Shown in pieces: positions 1 to 5,945 of a stretch of DNA of 6,844 bases (within the stretch, counting starts at the first letter, position 1; each line of letters begins with the position of its first letter). This DNA is from CAADGU01 sp964581605 (GTDB lineage: Bacteria > Chloroflexota > Anaerolineae > Promineifilales > Promineifilaceae). The stretch lies in assembly GCA_964581605.1 (NCBI GenBank), contig CAZOPF010000175.1, positions 1-6,844 of the forward strand, given 5' to 3'. The translations under genes and the position numbers were made by a program. Under the pieces are notes generated by a model, which was not told the DNA's origin, did no database searches, and was given only the letters and a program-made list of their open reading frames with translations.

Positions 1-1
1 C

Positions 2-1552
2 ATGACAGACATCCTCTTCGGCCAATCTTACTATCTTCGCTTCGACCCCAAGCTGTGGGCGGCCATGCAGCCCTACCCGCCGCTGGGCACGCTCTACGCC
101 GCCAGCTTCATGCGCGAACAAGGTTACAGCGTAGCCCTGTTTGACGCCATGCTGGCCACCTCCACCGACGAGTGGGCGCAGGCGCTCGGCCAGCATCAGC
201 CCCGTTACGCCGTCATTTATGAGGACAACTTCAACTACCTCTCCAAAATGTGCCTGCTCAACATGCGCGAAGCCGCCTTTGCCATGATTCAACTGGCGAA
301 GGCACGGGGCTGCACCATCATCGTCTGCGGCTCAGACGCCACCGACCACGCCGAAGCCTATTTAGACGCCGGCGCAGATTATGTGCTGCTCGGCGAAGGG
401 GAAGAAACATTAGCCGAACTGTTGCAGAAATTGTCAATTGATAATGGTCAATTGACAGTTGACCAGTGTGCGTTGATTCCGGGGTTGGCTTACCACACAC
501 CCGCAGGGGCGCGGCGGAATGGGCGACGGCCGTCCATGCAACACATAGACCGCCTCCCCTTTCCCGCCTGGGATCTGGTAGACGTGCCCCGCTACCGGCA
601 GATATGGCAAGAAAAACATGGCTACTACTCCATGAACATGGTCACCACCCGCGGCTGCCCCTACCACTGTAACTGGTGCGCCAAACCCATTTGGGGCCAG
701 CGCTACAACTCCCGCAGCCCGCAAAACGTGGCTGAAGAGATGCGCTGGCTGCAAGAAACTTACCAGCCCAACCACATCTGGTTTGCCGACGACATCATGG
801 GTCTCAAACCAGGCTGGTGGCTGGACTTTGCGGACGAAGTAAACACGCGGCAAATTCACCTGCCCTTCAAATGCCTCAGCCGCGCCGACCTGATCGTGCG
901 TGACCCGGCCAATGTTCATGCCCTGCGCCGCGCCGGTTGTGATATTGTCTGGTTGGGCGCGGAATCAGGCGCACAGCATATTTTGAATGCGATGGAGAAG
1001 GGGACGACGGTGGAGCAAATTTACGAAGCTGCCCGGCAGCTTCATACCGCCGGGGTGCGTGTGGGTTTCTTTCTGCAATTTGGCTACCCCGGCGAAACCC
1101 GCGCCGACATTGAAAAAACGCTGCAAATGGTGCGCGACTGCCAGCCAGACGACATCGGCATGTCTGTCTCCTACCCTCTGCCCGGCACCCGCTTTCACGA
1201 AAATGTGCGGATGCAATTGGGTGACAAACAAAACTGGACGGATTCGGCCGACCTGGCCATGATGTACCAGGGGCCATTTACCACCGCCTTTTACCGCCAG
1301 CTTCATGTGACGCTGCACAAAGAGTTCCGCTCCCGGCGCGGCTGGCAAGAGCTACGCCGGGTGGCTGCCAAACCTGGGCAGTGGCGGCCACGCCATGCAC
1401 GGGAAGCAGCGGCGATTCTGTATCGCATGAGCACACTCCCGGCCGCCCGGCGCAAGCTCAACCAACTGGCAAATGTGCCCCATCAGGGGCTGTCCACACT
1501 CCCCCATATGTCGCTGGCAGAAGCGTCCCAACCCTCGCCGCAACGGGATTGA
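2..1552 (+). CDS. B12-binding domain radical SAM protein
   Basis: A 516-residue cytoplasmic enzyme of the cobalamin-binding radical SAM superfamily. Residues 1-135 look like the B12-binding Rossmann domain, with FDPKLWAAMQPYPPLG near the start and the conserved GADYVLLGEGEE stretch at 124-135. No DxHxxG cobalamin-ligand motif is visible, as in many class B members. The radical SAM domain spans about 205-400. Its CxxxCxxC iron-sulfur motif is C219, C223 and C226 (TRGCPYHCNWC), followed by GAESG (319-323) and FGYPGET (360-366). The family cleaves S-adenosylmethionine to make a radical used for methylation, cyclisation or similar chemistry; the substrate cannot be told from sequence. ATG at 2 suits the domain start, but no upstream sequence is present to show a ribosome binding site. 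The stop lies 8 nt before the helicase start. An AT-rich palindrome encodes residues 144-152, in the linker between the two domains. Confidence 0.9.
   Translation: MTDILFGQSYYLRFDPKLWAAMQPYPPLGTLYAASFMREQGYSVALFDAMLATSTDEWAQALGQHQPRYAVIYEDNFNYLSKMCLLNMREAAFAMIQLAKARGCTIIVCGSDATDHAEAYLDAGADYVLLGEGEETLAELLQKLSIDNGQLTVDQCALIPGLAYHTPAGARRNGRRPSMQHIDRLPFPAWDLVDVPRYRQIWQEKHGYYSMNMVTTRGCPYHCNWCAKPIWGQRYNSRSPQNVAEEMRWLQETYQPNHIWFADDIMGLKPGWWLDFADEVNTRQIHLPFKCLSRADLIVRDPANVHALRRAGCDIVWLGAESGAQHILNAMEKGTTVEQIYEAARQLHTAGVRVGFFLQFGYPGETRADIEKTLQMVRDCQPDDIGMSVSYPLPGTRFHENVRMQLGDKQNWTDSADLAMMYQGPFTTAFYRQLHVTLHKEFRSRRGWQELRRVAAKPGQWRPRHAREAAAILYRMSTLPAARRKLNQLANVPHQGLSTLPHMSLAEASQPSPQRD
432..457. repeat. 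AT-rich perfect palindrome inside the radical SAM gene
   Basis: The arms TGTCAATTGA (432-441) and TCAATTGACA (448-457) are perfectly complementary, with a 6-nt spacer TAATGG. GTCAATTG also occurs twice directly (433-440 and 447-454). The base composition is clearly more AT-rich than the flanks. It encodes residues 144-152 (LSIDNGQLT) in frame, in the linker between the B12-binding and radical SAM domains. This looks like a small mobile palindromic element tolerated in a surface linker, though chance or a functional protein segment cannot be excluded. Confidence 0.65.
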
Positions 1553-1560
1553 AAATAGAA

Positions 1561-4500
1561 ATGGCACCGCTTGAACAACTGAAACCAGGCGTACAGGTTA
1601 ACGGTATTCTCCCACAGCAAGCCGTCACCATCGTAGAGACCATCTGGCACGGCACGGCCGCCGTCGAAATCACCTACAAACGCACAGATGGGCAACCCGG
1701 CAATCAACTTCTCTACCGTAGTGATGAAGCCAGCCTGGAAATCAGCCAGGCCCGGCAAAGGTGGACTTTCAGCGCCGATGGCGACACCTTCCGCCTGGTG
1801 GCGGAAGCCTTCCGCATCCACCTGGCCCACCTCTTTGACCCGGTGCTGGCCGTTCATACTTCGCTTGTTGAGCCACTACCGCACCAAATCACGGCCGTCT
1901 ACGGCGAAATGCTCTCCCGTCAACCCTTGCGTTACTTGCTGGCAGATGACCCCGGCGCGGGCAAAACCATCATGGCCGGGTTACTCATCAAAGAACTCAT
2001 CGTGCGGGGCGACGTGCGCCGCTGCCTCATCTGTGTGCCTGGCAGTCTGGCCGGTCAGTGGCAGGATGAGCTTTGGTTCAAGTTCCAGACCCATTTTGAC
2101 ATCCTCACTCGTGAAAGTGTAGATGCCGCCGTCAGCGGCAACCCTTTCCAGGAAAAAGAGCTGGTCATCATCCGGCTGGATCAGGTAGCTCGCAGCGAGG
2201 AATTACAGGCCAAACTCAGCCGCACCGATTGGGATTTGGTTGTGGTAGATGAAGCCCACAAGATGTCGGCCTCATTTTGGGGGGGCGAATTGAAGGCCAC
2301 GAAACGGTATCGCCTGGGCGAGTTATTGGGGCGAATTGGCCGCCACTTTTTGCTGATGACGGCCACGCCGCACAACGGTAAGGAAGAGGATTTTCAGATG
2401 TTCCTGGCCTTGCTCGACCCCGACCGTTTTGAGAACCGTTCCAAAACCCACCATGAACCCGTAGACGTGTCCGACATCATGCGCCGGATGATTAAAGAGG
2501 ATTTGCGCCGCTTCGACGGCCGTCCCCTTTTTCCCGAACGCCGCGCCTACACCGTCAACTACCGCCTGTCGCCAGCCGAACAAGAACTGTACACGGCCGT
2601 CACCGATTATGTGCGCCAGGAGTTCAACCGGGCCGATAAGCTGCTGGATGATAGACGCAAAAGCACCGTTGGTTTTGCCCTCACCGTCCTGCAACGCCGC
2701 CTGGCCTCCTCACCCGAAGCCATCTACCAATCCCTGCTCCGCCGCCGCCAACGCTTGCAAAAACAACTCCAGGAAGTAGGAGCGCAGGCTTCCAGCCTGC
2801 CCCCCACCCAGATTGATAACCTGGGCGACGACTTCGACTGGGACGATCTCGATGACGCCCCCGCCGCCGAAACCGAAGCCATCGAAGAACTGATCATAGA
2901 CGCCGCCACAGCCGCGTTGACGGCCGTTGAATTAAAAGAAGAAATAGCCATTTTGCATAACCTGGAACGCATGGCTTACCGACTGCGCTTCGAGACACAA
3001 ACAGATGCCAAGTGGAAACAACTGGCCTCGATTATCCAAGACAATGAAAACATGACCGGCCCAGACGGCCAACGGCGCAAACTGGTCATTTTCACCGAGC
3101 ACCGGGACACGCTGCGCTACTTGCAAGAACGCATTACCACGCTCTTCGGCCGTGATGAACACATCGTCCACATAGATGGTGGGTTAGGGCGGGAAGAGCG
3201 GCGAGAGGTGGAAGACCGATTCCGCAACGACCCCACCGTGCATTTTCTCCTGGCCACCGACGCCGCTGGCGAAGGCATCAACTTACAGCGTGCCCACCTG
3301 ATGATAAACTACGACCTGCCCTGGAATCCGAACCGGCTGGAGCAGCGATTCGGCCGCATTCACCGCATCGGTCAGGAAGAGGTGTGCCATCTCTGGAACC
3401 TGGTCGCCGCTGAAACCCGCGAAGGGTACGTCTATGAGCGGTTGCTGCGCAAGTTGGAAACGGAGAGCCTGGCCTTGCAAGGTCGTGTCTTTGACATCCT
3501 CGGCCAGTTGCTGGAACAAACCCCGCTGCGCAAACTGCTGGTGGAAGCCATCCGCTATGGCGACCAACCAGAGGTACGCGCCCGCTTGCAACAAGCGGTA
3601 GATAACGCGGTAGACCGCGACCATGTGCGCCAGTTGTTAGAGAGCAAATCGCTGGCCGCGCAGACGCTGGACATCAGCCAGATTGAACGCATCCGGGCTG
3701 GCATGGAGCGGTATGCCGCTCGTCGTTTGCAGCCGTATTATATTCAGGCATTTTTCTGGCAAGCCTTTCAATCGTTGGGCGGGGCGATTGTGGAAAGGGA
3801 TCCCGGCCGTTACCGCATTACCCACGTGCCGGCTCTCATACGGGATGCGGCTAAAGCAGCGGGCACGGCCGTACCCATCTTGCGCGAATACGAACGAGTC
3901 TGTTTTGACAAAAACCTCATCAGCCAGGCGGGCAAGCCGCTGGCCCAATTCCTTTGCCCCGGCCACCCCCTGCTCGATACCGTCATTGACCTGGTGCTGG
4001 ACAAACACCGCCAGGCATTGCGCGCAGGCGCCGTATTGGTAGACGAGTCCGACCCCGGCCAATCGCCGCGTGTCCTTTTCTTCCTGGAACAAACCATCCG
4101 CGATGCCAACCAACGGACCATCTCCCAAGAAATCCATTTTGTCGAAATCGAGGCGGAAGGCCAGCTTCGCGCTGGTGGTTATGCCCCTTACCTCGACTAC
4201 CGCCCCGCCACCCCCGCCGAAATTGCCTTTCTGCAAGGGAGCGCCGACATCCTGTCGGCCACCGGCTGGACATCCACCGATGCGATAGAAAGCCAGGTGA
4301 TCAGCTACGCCATTACCCACTTGATACCAGGCCACCTGGAACGGGTGCGTAGCCAGCGCGAGGCCTTGATTGACAAGACCCTGCACGCCGTACAGGAACG
4401 GCTGACGCGGGAAATCAACTATTGGGACCGGCGGGCGGCGGAACTGCGCCGCCAGGAGCGAGAAGGCAAGCCGAATGCGCGTCTCAATTCGGCGTTGGCC

Positions 4501-5046
4501 CAACAGCGGGCCGATGATTTGGCCGCCCGGCTAGAACGGCGCAAAGAAGAATTGTTGTTGGAACGGCAAATCGCGGCCGCGCCACCGGTGCTGATTGGCG
4601 GGGCATTGATTGTGCCTGTGGGCATGTTGTTGGGTGAACGCACACCGCCGGAACTACTGGATAGACGCATCACGGAAGCGATTGCTATGCAAGCGGTGAT
4701 GGCGGCGGAGATTGCGCTGGGCTACCATCCCCGTGATGTGAGCCAGGCGAACCTGGGTTATGACATTGAAAGCCTCAACCCCCAAACCGGCCGTCTCCGA
4801 TTCATCGAAGTCAAAGGGCGCCGCGCCGGAGCGGAAACCGTTACCGTCACTAAAAATGAAATCCTAACCGGAATCAATTCAGCGGAGCAATACATTTTGG
4901 CGATTGTGGAAGTGGCAGACGGGCAAGCAAAATCTCCAAGATATGTGCTACGGCCGTTTACCCGCGAACCAGACTTTGCCGTAACCAGTGTGAATTATGA
5001 CCTGCGTGGTTTGCTCAGCGATAGCCTCTCCTCAGCAGAGACATAG
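1561..5046 (+). CDS. SNF2-family helicase with C-terminal DUF3883 domain (defence-type)
   Basis: A 1161-residue superfamily 2 helicase/translocase. Motifs in order: LPHQ (106-109), Walker A DDPGAGKT (129-136), DEAH (230-233), MTATPHNG (266-273), LVIFTEHRDT (508-517), ATDAAGEGINLQRA (565-578) and EQRFGRIHRIGQ (594-605). Two stretches are likely coiled coil: about 390-406, and the strongly charged 941-1003. An acidic linker (DDFDWDDLDD) lies at 423-432. The C-terminus (about 1060-1140) is DUF3883, with GYD (D1068) and FIEVKG (E1083, K1085), a D...ExK arrangement as in PD-(D/E)XK-like folds. The open frame extends upstream to an ATG at 1381, but that would overlap the radical SAM gene by 172 nt and add no family-like sequence. 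ATG at 1561 starts the usual LEQLKPG N-terminus; TTG at 1549 is possible, and no strong Shine-Dalgarno is seen. Residues 407-414 and about 893-900 are encoded by hairpin repeats. Likely role: ATP-driven DNA translocation in a restriction-like phage-defence system with the DUF1156 methylase downstream. A DrmD-type (class 1 DISARM) role is the alternative. Confidence 0.92.
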   Translation: MAPLEQLKPGVQVNGILPQQAVTIVETIWHGTAAVEITYKRTDGQPGNQLLYRSDEASLEISQARQRWTFSADGDTFRLVAEAFRIHLAHLFDPVLAVHTSLVEPLPHQITAVYGEMLSRQPLRYLLADDPGAGKTIMAGLLIKELIVRGDVRRCLICVPGSLAGQWQDELWFKFQTHFDILTRESVDAAVSGNPFQEKELVIIRLDQVARSEELQAKLSRTDWDLVVVDEAHKMSASFWGGELKATKRYRLGELLGRIGRHFLLMTATPHNGKEEDFQMFLALLDPDRFENRSKTHHEPVDVSDIMRRMIKEDLRRFDGRPLFPERRAYTVNYRLSPAEQELYTAVTDYVRQEFNRADKLLDDRRKSTVGFALTVLQRRLASSPEAIYQSLLRRRQRLQKQLQEVGAQASSLPPTQIDNLGDDFDWDDLDDAPAAETEAIEELIIDAATAALTAVELKEEIAILHNLERMAYRLRFETQTDAKWKQLASIIQDNENMTGPDGQRRKLVIFTEHRDTLRYLQERITTLFGRDEHIVHIDGGLGREERREVEDRFRNDPTVHFLLATDAAGEGINLQRAHLMINYDLPWNPNRLEQRFGRIHRIGQEEVCHLWNLVAAETREGYVYERLLRKLETESLALQGRVFDILGQLLEQTPLRKLLVEAIRYGDQPEVRARLQQAVDNAVDRDHVRQLLESKSLAAQTLDISQIERIRAGMERYAARRLQPYYIQAFFWQAFQSLGGAIVERDPGRYRITHVPALIRDAAKAAGTAVPILREYERVCFDKNLISQAGKPLAQFLCPGHPLLDTVIDLVLDKHRQALRAGAVLVDESDPGQSPRVLFFLEQTIRDANQRTISQEIHFVEIEAEGQLRAGGYAPYLDYRPATPAEIAFLQGSADILSATGWTSTDAIESQVISYAITHLIPGHLERVRSQREALIDKTLHAVQERLTREINYWDRRAAELRRQEREGKPNARLNSALAQQRADDLAARLERRKEELLLERQIAAAPPVLIGGALIVPVGMLLGERTPPELLDRRITEAIAMQAVMAAEIALGYHPRDVSQANLGYDIESLNPQTGRLRFIEVKGRRAGAETVTVTKNEILTGINSAEQYILAIVEVADGQAKSPRYVLRPFTREPDFAVTSVNYDLRGLLSDSLSSAET
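2779..2802. repeat. Hairpin repeat copy 1, in frame in the helicase gene
   Basis: GGAGC is followed by arm GCAGGCT (2784-2790), loop TCC and the exactly complementary arm AGCCTGC (2794-2800). It encodes helicase residues 407-414 (GAQASSLP), just after a predicted coiled coil and before an acidic linker, in the poorly conserved insert between the two RecA-like halves. The same element recurs at 5882 and 5913, which shows that it is a dispersed repeat and not family sequence. Confidence 0.8.
4238..4260. repeat. Hairpin repeat variant with different arms, in frame in the helicase gene
   Basis: Same geometry as the copy at 2779: GGAGC, a 7-nt arm GCCGACA (4243-4249), loop TCC, and the perfect complement TGTCGGC (4253-4259). 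The arm sequence differs at four central positions, and pairing is preserved. It contributes to helicase residues 893-900 (GSADILSA) and is read in a different codon phase from the first copy. Confidence 0.7.
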
Positions 5047-5062
5047 CCTGGCTTATCAACCC

Positions 5063-5091
5063 GTTTCACGGATAATAATATGTTGTATAAT
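5063..5091 (+). promoter_or_regulatory. Candidate sigma-70-type promoter of the toxin-antitoxin operon
   Basis: A perfect TATAAT lies at 5086-5091. Seventeen nt upstream is a weak -35 candidate, GTTTCA (5063-5068), matching TTGACA at three of six positions. Transcription would begin near 5098, about 60 nt before the antitoxin ATG. The region is much more AT-rich than the surrounding genes. No convincing terminator for the helicase is seen in 5047-5062. Confidence 0.55.
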
Positions 5092-5110
5092 CTATATCAG
5101 AATACATATT
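5077..5110. promoter_or_regulatory. Inverted repeat flanking the -10 box, candidate autoregulatory operator
   Basis: AATATGT (5077-5083) and ACATATT (5104-5110) are perfect reverse complements 20 nt apart, and they bracket the TATAAT at 5086-5091. A second, smaller pair TGTAT (5084-5088) and ATACA (5102-5106) lies inside. Phd/YefM antitoxins commonly repress their own operon by binding palindromes over the promoter, so an operator is plausible here. The region is AT-rich, so a chance palindrome is possible. Confidence 0.4.
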
Positions 5111-5150
5111 TGGGCGGCATTGTTGACCGGCTGTATACCGGGCCGCAAAT

Positions 5151-5155
5151 GAGGT
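5151..5155 (+). promoter_or_regulatory. Shine-Dalgarno of the antitoxin gene
   Basis: GAGGT lies 5 nt before the ATG at 5161. It is the clearest ribosome binding site in the window and supports that start. Neither the toxin start nor the methylase start has a comparable site. Confidence 0.7.
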
Positions 5156-5160
5156 AACTG

Positions 5161-5454
5161 ATGCAAAAAATAATCGGTGTCACCGAAATACAGAGAAATT
5201 TCCGTACCGTTTTTGACGAAGTAGCCAAAGAACACATCCCTTACGTTCTGACACGCGGCAGTCGCCCCGAAGCTGCTCTCATTCCTTACGAAACATTTCT
5301 GCGCCTGCTGGAACTCCAGGAGGAGGAGGTTCTCACTCGTTTTGATCGGCTGGCAGCGCGTATCGCCACGCACAATGAAGTTTACAGCGAAGAAGAAATC
5401 ACGGCCGACGGTGCCGCCGCCCTGGCCGAAGTTCGCGCACACACCGTTCCGTAA
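5161..5454 (+). CDS. Phd/YefM-family antitoxin
   Basis: A 97-residue antitoxin. The N-terminal half (residues 1-50, GVTEIQRNFRTVFDEVAKEHIPYVLTRG, then AALIPYETF) matches the Phd/YefM DNA-binding and dimerisation fold. The C-terminal half is charged and helical, with an acidic EEEI at 77-80, typical of the segment that wraps the toxin and blocks its active site. A GAGGT ribosome binding site, a TATAAT promoter and a candidate operator lie upstream. The toxin follows after 18 nt. Family knowledge suggests that it neutralises the PIN toxin and represses its own operon. It sits between the helicase and the methylase of a defence-type locus, which suggests a stabilising or back-up role. Family assignment is secure; the role in the island is inference. 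Confidence 0.88.
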   Translation: MQKIIGVTEIQRNFRTVFDEVAKEHIPYVLTRGSRPEAALIPYETFLRLLELQEEEVLTRFDRLAARIATHNEVYSEEEITADGAAALAEVRAHTVP

Positions 5455-5472
5455 AAACGCCATCTCCGCATC

Positions 5473-5880
5473 ATGCGCACTGTCCTGGATACCAATGTGC
5501 TGGTCAGCCTGGCCATCAAGCCCCGCAGCCAGTTGGCCGCCCATCTACGCCAGGGCGATTTTCTCTTGTTAGCCAGCAACGCCACTCTGGATGAACTGGT
5601 AGACGTTTTGAATCGGCCACGCCTGCGGCAAAAATATCGCCTGACACCGCAATACATTCATATTTACTTGCACCTGCTTCGCCTGCGCATGGAATGGGTC
5701 AACCCGGCCGAACCCATTACCATTTGCCGTGATCCTCAGGATAATAAATTTTTAGAAGTCGCCGTCACCGGCCACGCCGACGTCATCGTCAGCGCAGACA
5801 ACGACCTGCTGGTTTTGCACCCTTTTTCTGGCATCCCCATCATCCCGCCAGCAGAGTTCTTAAAACTGCTAGAAAAATAA
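5473..5880 (+). CDS. PIN-domain toxin (COG1569-type, TIGR00305-like)
   Basis: A 135-residue PIN-domain ribonuclease toxin. The acidic residues expected to bind metal are visible: D6 in VLDTNVLVS, E41 in ATLDELVDVL, D90 in CRDPQDNKFLE and D109 in VSADNDLL. The RDPxDNKFLE and SADxDLL blocks are characteristic of the COG1569 group of putative toxins more than of classical VapC. Such toxins cleave RNA when free of antitoxin. The gene starts 18 nt after the antitoxin stop without an obvious Shine-Dalgarno, so it is probably translated at a lower level from the same mRNA. All catalytic positions are intact and the length is normal, so it is likely active. Its stop codon is followed at once by the tandem hairpin repeats. 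Confidence 0.9.
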   Translation: MRTVLDTNVLVSLAIKPRSQLAAHLRQGDFLLLASNATLDELVDVLNRPRLRQKYRLTPQYIHIYLHLLRLRMEWVNPAEPITICRDPQDNKFLEVAVTGHADVIVSADNDLLVLHPFSGIPIIPPAEFLKLLEK

Positions 5881-5881
5881 C

Positions 5882-5906
5882 GGAGCGCAGGCTACCAGCC
5901 CGCCCC
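5882..5906. repeat. Hairpin repeat copy, first of a tandem pair after the toxin gene
   Basis: GGAGC, arm GCAGGCT (5887-5893), loop ACC, arm AGCCCGC (5897-5903). One stem position is a mismatch. It begins one base after the toxin stop codon. A run of CCCC then AAAAA follows, similar to the sequence after the next copy, giving a tandem period of 31 nt. Confidence 0.75.
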
Positions 5907-5912
5907 AAAAAC

Positions 5913-5936
5913 GGAACGCAGGCTTCCAGCCTGCCC
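5913..5936. repeat. Hairpin repeat copy, second of the tandem pair before the methylase
   Basis: GGAAC replaces GGAGC, then arm GCAGGCT (5918-5924), loop TCC and the perfect complement AGCCTGC (5928-5934). The stem is identical to that of the copy at 2779. It ends 9 nt before the methylase ATG and so occupies the place where a ribosome binding site would be. It is not a convincing terminator on the plus strand, since A residues, not T residues, follow the stem. Confidence 0.78.
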
Positions 5937-5945
5937 AAAACGACT

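Noticed and set aside
434..919. A 161-codon minus-strand frame in the radical SAM gene
   Set aside because: It lies opposite the CxxxCxxC region of a secure gene and has no ribosome binding site or domain of its own.
1381..1560. An N-terminal extension of the helicase from the ATG at 1381
   Set aside because: It overlaps the radical SAM coding sequence in another frame, the added 60 residues are Pro/Thr/Ala-rich without family character, and the usual LEQLKPG N-terminus starts at 1561.
3637..4503. A 288-codon open frame on the minus strand inside the helicase gene
   Set aside because: It is antisense to helicase sequence with clear motifs and conserved flanks, shows no recognisable domain, and arises from high GC and codon bias.
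5123..5151. TTGACC at 5123-5128 as a -35 box for the antitoxin gene
   Set aside because: No acceptable -10 box follows at 16-18 nt, and the start would fall at or after the Shine-Dalgarno. The TATAAT at 5086 is far better.
5882..5940. Tandem hairpins as a rho-independent terminator after the toxin gene
   Set aside because: Stems are followed by A-runs on the plus strand, not T-runs, and the same hairpin occurs inside coding sequence at 2779, so termination there would be harmful.
5881..5940. The two tandem units as a short CRISPR array
   Set aside because: Only two units, self-complementary throughout and with no unique spacers; further copies are dispersed singly.
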